Positions 1-4,853 of a stretch of DNA of 5,024 nt are shown piece after piece; positions within the stretch are counted from its first letter, which is position 1; every line of letters begins with the position of its first letter. The stretch is from Actinomycetota bacterium (GTDB lineage Bacteria; Actinomycetota; Humimicrobiia; Humimicrobiales; Humimicrobiaceae), in NCBI GenBank assembly GCA_028696435.1, contig JAQVHC010000021.1, positions 10,844-15,867 on the forward strand, written 5' to 3'. A program made the position numbers and the translations under genes. The notes under the pieces are model-generated. The model saw only the letters and a program-made list of their open reading frames with translations. It was not told the DNA's origin and did not search any database.

Positions 1-575
1 CCAACCGTTGCTTCATGATACTTTGAAACTATAAAATGGCTCCCGGATTCAGCAATATAAATTTCTCTTTTAGCTGTTACAGTATCTTTTCCATCACTTG
101 CTATAAGACTTACCACATATTTCCCAGGCTCATCAAAAATATGAGAAATTTCATCTCCGGTTGATTTATATACACCATCTATATACCACGTAAAACTCAG
201 AGCGTCACCATCAGCATCTATTGAATCGCGCGCAGAAAAATAAACCGGAGTGCCTGCAGTAAATAATTCCCCATTCTTGATTGCACACTGCTGGTATACC
301 TTTATGTTAACTACAGGTAAAATATTCTTAGTTCCCGGCTCTCCATTTTCTGGAGCTTCGCTACCCTGATACTTAAGATCTTTAACACTATTATCCCTAT
401 CAACATGCAGGTCTGCTCCATTTACGTCTTTTGCTTCATCTTTAAGACTCTGCCCACACCCGGGAGTGGATAAAAATAAAAAAAAGAATAAAAGTAATAT
501 ACTCAAAAAAATTGCACAGTTATTATTTTTGCGGCTTTTTTGTGCACAGCTCTTTTGTGCGCGGCTTTTTTGCAT
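1..575 (-). CDS. PKD-domain exported protein, probable lipoprotein (3' end cut by window edge)
   Basis: The frame opens at ATG 573-575 and runs off the left edge after 191 codons. Residues 1-19 are basic (many Gln-Lys-Ser-Arg units), residues 21-36 are strongly hydrophobic, and Ser-Thr-Pro-Gly-Cys follows, with Cys40 the probable lipidated residue. The lipobox is imperfect because position -3 is Thr rather than Leu/Val/Ile, so a lipoprotein signal is likely but not certain. A polar, Asp/Glu-rich linker (about 42-85) leads to a PKD-type Ig-like domain at about 87-175, recognised by the order Pro-Val-x-Phe-Ser-Ala, Asp-Ala-Asp-Gly-Asp, Trp-Tyr-Ile-Asp-Gly, Pro-Gly-Lys-Tyr-x-Val and Ser-Asp-Gly. 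PKD domains usually serve as extracellular spacer or binding modules, so the function depends on the missing C-terminus. An in-frame stop lies just upstream and no strong Shine-Dalgarno precedes the ATG (only AAAAGAA). The upstream terminator suggests separate transcription from the permease. Confidence 0.82.
   Translation of the reverse strand, partial: MQKSRAQKSCAQKSRKNNNCAIFLSILLLFFFLFLSTPGCGQSLKDEAKDVNGADLHVDRDNSVKDLKYQGSEAPENGEPGTKNILPVVNIKVYQQCAIKNGELFTAGTPVYFSARDSIDADGDALSFTWYIDGVYKSTGDEISHIFDEPGKYVVSLIASDGKDTVTAKREIYIAESGSHFIVSKYHEATV
528..572 (-). repeat. Three tandem 15-base units in the signal-peptide N-region
   Basis: Codons 2-16 of the PKD lipoprotein gene consist of three consecutive 15-base units: 572-558, 557-543 and 542-528. 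They translate as Gln-Lys-Ser-Arg-Ala, Gln-Lys-Ser-Cys-Ala and Gln-Lys-Ser-Arg-Lys. The first and third units share their first 12 bases exactly; the middle one differs at a few positions. A unit change would stay in frame and only lengthen or shorten the positively charged N-region. Confidence 0.75.
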
Positions 576-626
576 TTCTTTTGCTTTTTGCTGTTATAAT
601 CTTACAAATCTGATAAATCTAAATAA

Positions 627-655
627 ACATTAAGAAATTTTTTATTTTCTGTCAA
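627..655 (-). promoter_or_regulatory. Candidate sigma-A-type promoter for the PKD lipoprotein gene
   Basis: On the minus strand a perfect TTGACA (655-650) is followed, after a 17-base spacer, by TAATGT (632-627), which keeps the first, second and last bases of TATAAT. This would give a leader of roughly 45 bases before the ATG at 575. It lies directly after the permease terminator, where a new promoter is expected. A second candidate -10, TATAAC at 598-593, has a poorer -35 and would leave only about 11 bases of leader. The AT-rich setting makes chance matches likely. Confidence 0.4.
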
Positions 656-663
656 ATTCAAAT

Positions 664-695
664 AAAACTGACCGGCATATATACCGGTCAGTTTT
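664..695 (-). terminator. Intrinsic terminator after the purine permease gene
   Basis: A perfect 12-base inverted repeat, AAAACTGACCGG (664-675) and CCGGTCAGTTTT (684-695), encloses an 8-base loop. Read on the minus strand, the stem ends in TTTT and continues as ATTTGAATTT, giving a U-rich tail. It begins 41 bases beyond the permease stop codon. The stem is symmetrical and also has a T-rich flank on the plus strand, so it could work in both directions, but no plus-strand gene runs into it. Confidence 0.9.
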
Positions 696-736
696 AACAC
701 TTTTTAATTAAAATTATATTTGTTCAATTAGCTTAC

Positions 737-2113
737 CTAGCCCACAAATTTTTTTGCCATAGCCTCTGCAATAAATGCCAGAGCAAATAGTATGCTAACT
801 ATTATCATCAGAGGATGCAATTCTTTAAATTTCCCTCTGAATAATTTTATTAAGGTATAGCTTATAAAACCAAATCCGATTCCGTATGAAATGCTGTAAG
901 TAAACGGCATAATAATTATAGTCAAAAATGCCGGTATCCCTACTTCGTAATCCTTAAAATCAATCTTGCTCATAACACTCATCATCAAGAACCCTACTAT
1001 GATTAACGCAGGAGATGTAACAGGATATTTCGTGACTCCTTCGGCTACCTGGATTCCTCCTCCGATAACAGCAATCAGAGGGGCAAAAAATATAGAAATA
1101 AGGAAAAGAAAACCTGTCACAGTTGGCATAATGCCTGTTCTCCCACCGTCTGATACTCCTGAAGCACTTTCTATATAAGTAGTTATTGAGCTTGCACCAA
1201 ACAGACCTCCGACTACTGCTGCAAGGGAATCTATTAGGAGAACTTTTTTCAAATTAGGAAGGTTGCCTTCTTCATCAAGCAATCCTGCTTCTCCTCCCAC
1301 ACCTATAACTGTACCCATAGTGTCAAAAAAGTCAGTCATAAACAGAGCAAAAATCATAACAATAGCAGCAATGTTTACCATACCATTACTCCATACAGCG
1401 CCAACCAGATCTGCTTTAAAAAAGGTAGAAAAACTTTCCTTCGTTGGAATACTTATAAACTCTGTAGGAATTGGTATTACTCTGAATATCATCCCGACAA
1501 TAGCAGTGCCAATTATCCCGAGCAAAATCCCACCCCTTATTCTAAATGCAACAAGAATTGAGGTGAGTATCAGGCCAAAAGCTGCAAGCTGAGTATAATT
1601 AGCTGTAAAATCACCAAGTGTTACAGCTGTGGAGGGACTTAACCCGACAAAGCCTGCTTCCTGCGCACCAATAAATGCAATAAAGAGCCCGATTCCAACA
1701 CCTATTGCATATTTTAAATCCATTGGTATCGCCCTCATTATCATGCTGCGCAAACCAGTTAGCACCATTATCGTTACCAGTATACCCTCAATGACGATAA
1801 TACCCATTGCCTGCTGCCAGGTAAATCCCAGACCAAAAATGATAGTAAATACAACTACTGCATTAATTCCCATTCCCGAAGCGAGCGCAAAAGGAGTATT
1901 TGTTATAACTCCCATTAATATACTCATAAGCCCTGCACCCAGACATGTAGCAATAACCGCTCCTTCCATTGGAATTCCTGTCTCACCACCTGCATGGAGT
2001 ATTGCAGGATTGACAAATATGATGTAGGCCATGGTCATAAAAGTCGTGATTCCTGCTATAACCTCCGTCTTGAGCGTGGTATTTCTCTCCTTGAGCTTGA
2101 AATAATCCAACAT
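737..2113 (-). CDS. pbuG: NCS2-type purine (guanine/hypoxanthine or adenine) permease, AzgA-like
   Basis: A 458-residue, very hydrophobic inner-membrane protein of normal length for proton-coupled purine importers of the AzgA/PbuG/GhxP group, which bring nucleobases in for salvage. Family landmarks seen: the N-terminal Phe-Lys-Leu-Lys-Glu stretch, Ala-Gly-Ile-Thr-Thr-Phe-Met-Thr-Met-Ala-Tyr near 20-30, Gly-Met-Gly-Ile-Asn-Ala at 80-85, Asp-Phe-Phe-Asp-Thr-Met-Gly-Thr at 261-268, Ala-Gly-Leu-Leu-Asp-Glu-Glu-Gly-Asn at 276-284, and Thr-Tyr-Ile-Glu-Ser-Ala-Ser-Gly-Val with Gly-Gly-Arg-Thr-Gly at 312-327. The family is secure, but guanine/hypoxanthine versus adenine preference cannot be read from sequence, so the symbol is only a family label. 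Start: GGGAGG at 2122-2117 lies just 3 bases before ATG 2113. The next codon is TTG, which would sit 6 bases away and is a minor alternative start. It ends at TAG and is followed by a strong terminator. No purine riboswitch and no convincing promoter is visible upstream. Confidence 0.93.
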   Translation of the reverse strand: MLDYFKLKERNTTLKTEVIAGITTFMTMAYIIFVNPAILHAGGETGIPMEGAVIATCLGAGLMSILMGVITNTPFALASGMGINAVVVFTIIFGLGFTWQQAMGIIVIEGILVTIMVLTGLRSMIMRAIPMDLKYAIGVGIGLFIAFIGAQEAGFVGLSPSTAVTLGDFTANYTQLAAFGLILTSILVAFRIRGGILLGIIGTAIVGMIFRVIPIPTEFISIPTKESFSTFFKADLVGAVWSNGMVNIAAIVMIFALFMTDFFDTMGTVIGVGGEAGLLDEEGNLPNLKKVLLIDSLAAVVGGLFGASSITTYIESASGVSDGGRTGIMPTVTGFLFLISIFFAPLIAVIGGGIQVAEGVTKYPVTSPALIIVGFLMMSVMSKIDFKDYEVGIPAFLTIIIMPFTYSISYGIGFGFISYTLIKLFRGKFKELHPLMIIVSILFALAFIAEAMAKKFVG

Positions 2114-2201
2114 ACACCTCCCTTTATTTGCTTTTTAACAAAATTATTAAATTATTGATTTCATTTTATTGTTATCTCAAAATAAAATTTTCAATAAAAG
2201 T

Positions 2202-2230
2202 TTTACAATTTATCAAATAAAAGATAAAAT
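2202..2230 (+). promoter_or_regulatory. Candidate promoter for the plus-strand small membrane protein
   Basis: TTTACA (2202-2207), a 17-base spacer and TAAAAT (2225-2230) make a sigma-A-type promoter with one mismatch in each hexamer and ideal spacing. Transcription would be expected to start near 2236-2238, two to four bases before the ATG at 2240, so the message would be leaderless or nearly so. The surrounding 126 bases are extremely AT-rich, which raises the chance of a fortuitous match. Confidence 0.42.
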
Positions 2231-2239
2231 TTATAAAGT

Positions 2240-2413
2240 ATGAATACCACAGAAAACTTTTTTATAAATATATACAGCTGGCTGGAAAACATTCTTTCAA
2301 TAGCTTTTGGAAATATAGGGTATGAGCCGATAAGAAACCTTCTGATTAATCCATGGTTCTGGATTATAATAATAGTTTTAATTATTGTTTGTTTTATTTT
2401 CAGGAGAAGATAG
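2240..2413 (+). CDS. Small single-span membrane protein, 57 residues, unknown function
   Basis: This is a plus-strand frame, ATG 2240 to TAG 2411-2413. The first 38 residues are mixed polar/aromatic, with Tyr-Ser-Trp-Leu-Glu-Asn near 12-17 and Tyr-Glu-Pro-Ile-Arg near 28-32. Asn-Pro-Trp-Phe-Trp (37-41) leads into an Ile/Val/Leu-only helix at about 42-54 that ends in Phe-Arg-Arg-Arg and the stop. Aromatic residues at one interface and Arg at the other fit a short membrane anchor, or a small protein that inserts N-out/C-in. An in-frame stop lies two codons upstream, so no longer form exists. No Shine-Dalgarno is visible, consistent with the nearly leaderless promoter proposed upstream. It diverges from the permease and its last 36 bases are antisense to the end of the 115-residue gene. 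The competing minus-strand frame here looks less protein-like. I do not recognise a family, and a chance ORF remains possible. Confidence 0.5.
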   Translation: MNTTENFFINIYSWLENILSIAFGNIGYEPIRNLLINPWFWIIIIVLIIVCFIFRRR

Positions 2414-2725
2414 CTTAAGTTCATCCGCACTCTTTTCTCCCTCATCCAGGAGTTTTTTAGTTATTAAAACAAAAAAACTGATAATAAAAATCACAGTTAT
2501 AATTATGCCCGCAAAAAATCCCGGGTTATTCCTTATCTTTTCAGCAGTTTGATAAAGCCTTGAATTACTTTTCTTAAAAAAATCCAAAAATTTTTCGTCA
2601 AGCAAACTCTCATCTTTATTATCTATATTAGATATCCTGTTTATTATTTTTTCTTCTATATTACCAGATGGCGGTTTAATGACTGCATCTCTGGCAATTT
2701 TTAAATACTTATTAACATTATTCAT
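2378..2725 (-). CDS. Single-span membrane protein downstream of the ECF sigma factor; possible non-canonical anti-sigma
   Basis: A 115-residue protein. Residues 1-68 are charged and helix-prone, rich in Lys, Asp, Glu and Asn, and carry Glu-Glu-Lys-Ile-Ile-Asn-Arg-Ile near 24-31. One clear membrane span covers about 69-89, and the tail (90-115) is charged and ends in Asn-Asn-Asn. No signal peptide is evident, so a cytoplasmic N-terminus is plausible. A cytoplasmic domain followed by one span is the layout of many anti-sigma factors encoded next to ECF sigma genes, but the zinc-binding His-x3-Cys-x2-Cys motif is absent (there is no Cys at all), so this role is only inferred. Start: AGGTGG (2743-2738) lies 12 bases before ATG 2725, which is long; an in-frame CTG at 2731-2729 would have 6-base spacing, but CTG starts are rare. 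It lies 170 bases after the sigma gene, so it may be transcribed separately. Its 3' end overlaps a plus-strand small gene. Confidence 0.72.
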   Translation of the reverse strand: MNNVNKYLKIARDAVIKPPSGNIEEKIINRISNIDNKDESLLDEKFLDFFKKSNSRLYQTAEKIRNNPGFFAGIIITVIFIISFFVLITKKLLDEGEKSADELKLSSPENKTNNN

Positions 2726-2785
2726 AACCAGTAATAACCACCTGTAATAAAATTTTTTAAGAGTTCCTTATAATCTACACTTAAT

Positions 2786-2816
2786 ATTATATATAATACA
2801 GATTTAATTTACTCAA
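2786..2816 (-). promoter_or_regulatory. Candidate promoter for the 115-residue membrane protein gene
   Basis: On the minus strand TTGAGT (2816-2811) is followed by TATATA (2793-2788) after 17 bases, or by a perfect TATAAT (2791-2786) after 19 bases. The -10 region sits inside a 14-base perfect palindrome, TATTATATATAATA (2785-2798). It would give a leader of about 55 bases ahead of the ATG at 2725. It is placed in the 170-base gap after the sigma gene, suggesting the membrane protein need not depend on the htrA-sigma transcript. The composition is AT-rich, so confidence is limited. Confidence 0.38.
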
Positions 2817-2895
2817 TTTTGTTTCATTCTGCTTATGGCTCTATAGCCGTATTCTGATTACGCTTACCGCATAATTCTAATTCTCGTAGTTTTCT

Positions 2896-3483
2896 TCATT
2901 CTTTTAGTTTATCTTTTATCATCTTTCTTGCCCGATGTATGTTGGTCTTTACAGTACCTATAGGTTTATCTATTAACTCAGCTATTTCCCTATAACTATA
3001 ATCCTGAAGGTCCCTTAAAATTAATGGAATTCTATAATTCTCATCAAGATTTACTATGATTTTTAAGACTTCTTTTACTGTTTCTTGATTAAAATAGCTC
3101 TTCTCAAGGCTCATGCCAGACTCTGTAAAATCTATCTCATATTCTTCAGTCATTTTTTCCAGACTTATCTTCTTGTCAAGTGTTTTTGAACGGAGCCTTA
3201 GTTTATCTATGCAGGTATTCACTGTAAGTTTTCTTATCCATGTTTTAAAACTTGAAAGCCCCCTGAATCCTTTTATTGACAGGTATACTTTTACAAATAC
3301 TTCCTGGCTTACATCCTCTGCTTCCTGAGCATCTCTTAATATAAAAAAGGCCGTGGTATAGACATACTTTGAAAATTGCCTTACTAACTCCTCAAAAGCA
3401 GCCTTGTCTCCACTCTTCGATTTTGCAATCAGGACCTTTTCATCTATCTCTCTGGGTTTTTTTCCATAATTTTTTTTCTCCAA
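2896..3483 (-). CDS. ECF (group 4) RNA polymerase sigma factor
   Basis: A 195-residue sigma factor with the two-domain ECF layout. Region 2 lies at about 25-96, with Gly-Asp-Lys-Ala-Ala-Phe-Glu-Glu-Leu-Val, then Asp-Val-Ser-Gln-Glu-Val-Phe-Val-Lys-Val-Tyr (57-67) for core binding and -10 recognition, and Phe-Lys-Thr-Trp-Ile-Arg (79-84). A variable linker covers about 97-133. Region 4 lies at about 134-193, with Tyr-Ser-Tyr-Arg-Glu-Ile-Ala-Glu-Leu and Ile-Gly-Thr-Val-Lys-Thr-Asn-Ile-His-Arg-Ala-Arg (175-186) forming the helix-turn-helix for -35 recognition. Region 3 is absent, as expected. The start codon is TTG (3483-3481), chosen because AAGAGGA lies 5 bases upstream and no in-frame ATG occurs until Met111, inside the linker. 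It begins 35 bases after the htrA stop, so co-transcription with htrA is likely. The subgroup and regulon cannot be assigned from sequence alone; no convincing ECF-type promoter of the GGAAC class is seen in the window. Confidence 0.94.
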   Translation of the reverse strand: MEKKNYGKKPREIDEKVLIAKSKSGDKAAFEELVRQFSKYVYTTAFFILRDAQEAEDVSQEVFVKVYLSIKGFRGLSSFKTWIRKLTVNTCIDKLRLRSKTLDKKISLEKMTEEYEIDFTESGMSLEKSYFNQETVKEVLKIIVNLDENYRIPLILRDLQDYSYREIAELIDKPIGTVKTNIHRARKMIKDKLKE

Positions 3484-3488
3484 AATTG

Positions 3489-3495
3489 TCCTCTT
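3489..3495 (-). promoter_or_regulatory. Ribosome binding site that sets the TTG start of the sigma factor
   Basis: AAGAGGA on the minus strand ends 5 bases before TTG 3483. This spacing supports TTG as the genuine start. The only nearby ATG, in the stretch encoding Asn-Tyr-Gly, is out of frame. The site lies in the 35-base gap after htrA. Confidence 0.7.
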
Positions 3496-3518
3496 TTTTA
3501 AAGCTGCTTATTTTATCT

Positions 3519-4748
3519 CTATTTTATATTCTCTGTAAGTGGGCTCTCTACAAGTTCCAGTTTAACATCGATATATTGTCCATCCCTGTATATCTTCACA
3601 TTTACTGAATCCCCCACATTCAATCTCAGTATCTGGGCAATTAACTCTAAAGGGTTCTGCACTTTAACGCCATTAAACTCAGTAATTACGTCACCCTTCT
3701 TTATTCCCGCCTTATCTGCAGGGTAACCCTTAAGAACATCGGTTATATATACACCCTGTATTCCTGTTTTGTTATCCCCCATTTCAATGCCCAGATAAGG
3801 AATTCTTGCTTTCCCATACTTTATGATCTGTCCGGCAATATTTACGACTGTATCGGCAGGAATTGCAAATCCAATTCCCGCACTTGTTCCGGAGGGAGAG
3901 ACTATTAAGGTATTAATACCAATCACCCTGCCCTTTGAGCTTACCAGTGGTCCTCCACTATTACCGCTATTTATAGCAGCATCTGTCTGTATCAGATTAA
4001 CCAGTGGCAGTGTTTCCTGTGAAACCTGAATATCCCTGCCCTTTGCACTTATTACTCCCATAGTTATCGTCTGTTGCAGGCCAAAGGGGCTGCCAACCGC
4101 GATGACAACATCTCCAACCCTGACATTATCTATAGAACCAAAACTGGCAGCTTTTAGATTATCTGCTTCTATCTTTATAACAGCAACATCTGTATTCTCA
4201 TCTGCTCCAATTAACGTTGCCGGGTATTCACTGCCATCGTATAAAGTCACTGACAGCTTATTCGCACCGGCAGCTACATGACTGTTGGTAATAATGTAGC
4301 CATCCTCTGAATAGATCACACCTGAGCCTATTCCTTCCTGTTCATAAACCTGCCCAAAAATATCCTGTACCCGAAATGTCACACTTATATTTACGACTGA
4401 TGGTGTTATCTTCTCAACAATTTTGCTTATCTCATTATTAAAATCACCGAGAAGTAACCCACTACTACTCTTATTTTCATCTTCGTCATCCAGCACTTTA
4501 CCTTCTTCAGATATTACGTTTCCGGCACCTTTCTCTTCGCTACCTGGCTCCTCCTCTTCCAGATTGCCCGGCTCTGGCTGTTTCTCTTCAGTAATGTCTC
4601 CCTTAACTAGCTCAGACGGAGTGACTTTATTTACTGCAGATAAAATTCCTACCGTAGCCGCTCCACCAATAACAAGAAACACTATAGCTACAATTACTAT
4701 TACAACACCCCTTAAAAAATAAGATTTAAAACCATTGTCTTCATTCAT
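3519..4748 (-). CDS. htrA: Membrane-anchored HtrA/DegP-type serine protease with one PDZ domain
   Basis: A 409-residue extracytoplasmic quality-control protease that degrades misfolded exported proteins. Domains in order: a short cytoplasmic N-terminus; a membrane anchor at about 12-38; a highly acidic, Pro/Gly/Ser-containing linker at about 45-95; a trypsin-like protease domain at about 105-310; and a PDZ domain at about 315-402. The catalytic triad is complete: His157 in Thr-Asn-Ser-His-Val, Asp187 in Asn-Thr-Asp-Val-Ala-Val, and Ser264 in Gly-Asn-Ser-Gly-Gly-Pro-Leu. The PDZ domain shows the usual Pro-Tyr-Leu-Gly-Ile entry and Ala-Gly-Ile-Lys-Lys-Gly-Asp-Val-Ile. Length and layout match Bacillota HtrA proteins with one span and one PDZ. 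The start is ATG 4748; AGGAG lies 12 bases upstream, with a weaker AAGAG 7 bases away, and the overlapping second ATG is out of frame. The ECF sigma gene follows 35 bases after the stop, suggesting one transcription unit and a shared envelope-stress role. Confidence 0.96.
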   Translation of the reverse strand: MNEDNGFKSYFLRGVVIVIVAIVFLVIGGAATVGILSAVNKVTPSELVKGDITEEKQPEPGNLEEEEPGSEEKGAGNVISEEGKVLDDEDENKSSSGLLLGDFNNEISKIVEKITPSVVNISVTFRVQDIFGQVYEQEGIGSGVIYSEDGYIITNSHVAAGANKLSVTLYDGSEYPATLIGADENTDVAVIKIEADNLKAASFGSIDNVRVGDVVIAVGSPFGLQQTITMGVISAKGRDIQVSQETLPLVNLIQTDAAINSGNSGGPLVSSKGRVIGINTLIVSPSGTSAGIGFAIPADTVVNIAGQIIKYGKARIPYLGIEMGDNKTGIQGVYITDVLKGYPADKAGIKKGDVITEFNGVKVQNPLELIAQILRLNVGDSVNVKIYRDGQYIDVKLELVESPLTENIK

Positions 4749-4799
4749 TTATATTCTCTTCTCCTATCTTAATTCTATCTCCATTGATTTTACATTTTC

Positions 4800-4818
4800 T
4801 TTAACTTTTAAAGTTAAA
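4800..4818. promoter_or_regulatory. 19-base AT-rich palindrome upstream of htrA
   Basis: TTTAACTTT and AAAGTTAAA are perfect inverted arms around a single central base (4809). It lies in the 105-base gap between the upstream gene stop and the htrA ATG, about 50-70 bases ahead of the start, a reasonable place for an operator. As RNA it would form only a weak all-but-AU hairpin without a proper U tail, so it is a poor terminator. No good promoter hexamers could be paired around it. A repressor or activator site is a guess. Confidence 0.3.
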
Positions 4819-4853
4819 ATATTTGTCCTGTTTATTCTATTATTCAGTTTCTT

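Noticed and set aside
966..2027. Plus-strand open frames across the permease gene
   Set aside because: They are shadows of the permease codons. The minus-strand product has full family motifs along its whole length.
2208..2234. AT-rich imperfect inverted repeat (AATTTATC and GATAAAATT) in the divergent intergenic region
   Set aside because: The arms have an extra base and contain almost no G/C, so they could not form a stable terminator hairpin. The bases are better explained as promoter spacer and -10.
2203..2445. Minus-strand 80-codon open frame overlapping the end of the 115-residue gene
   Set aside because: It overlaps the better-supported upstream gene by 68 bases in another frame, has no fitting ribosome site, and is mostly the antisense image of the plus-strand small protein, with a less protein-like composition.
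2761..2767. GGAACTC on the minus strand as an ECF-type -35 element for the 115-residue gene
   Set aside because: No matching -10 element is present 15-17 bases downstream, and that position falls on the ribosome binding site.
2833..2850. Short hairpin around GGCT-CTAT-AGCC between the sigma gene and the 115-residue gene
   Set aside because: The stem is only about 4-7 pairs, has a mismatch in the minus-strand RNA and is not followed by a U run, so it is not a credible terminator.
2864..2899. Eleven-codon frame whose ATG overlaps the sigma stop codon as ATGA
   Set aside because: It looks like translational coupling to a next gene but stops after 11 residues (basic, Arg-rich). Neither of the other frames carries on into a recognisable protein, so there is no support for a broken gene.
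3113..4722. Plus-strand open frames across the sigma and htrA genes
   Set aside because: They are Ser/Pro/Leu-rich antisense shadows of two complete, motif-verified minus-strand genes.
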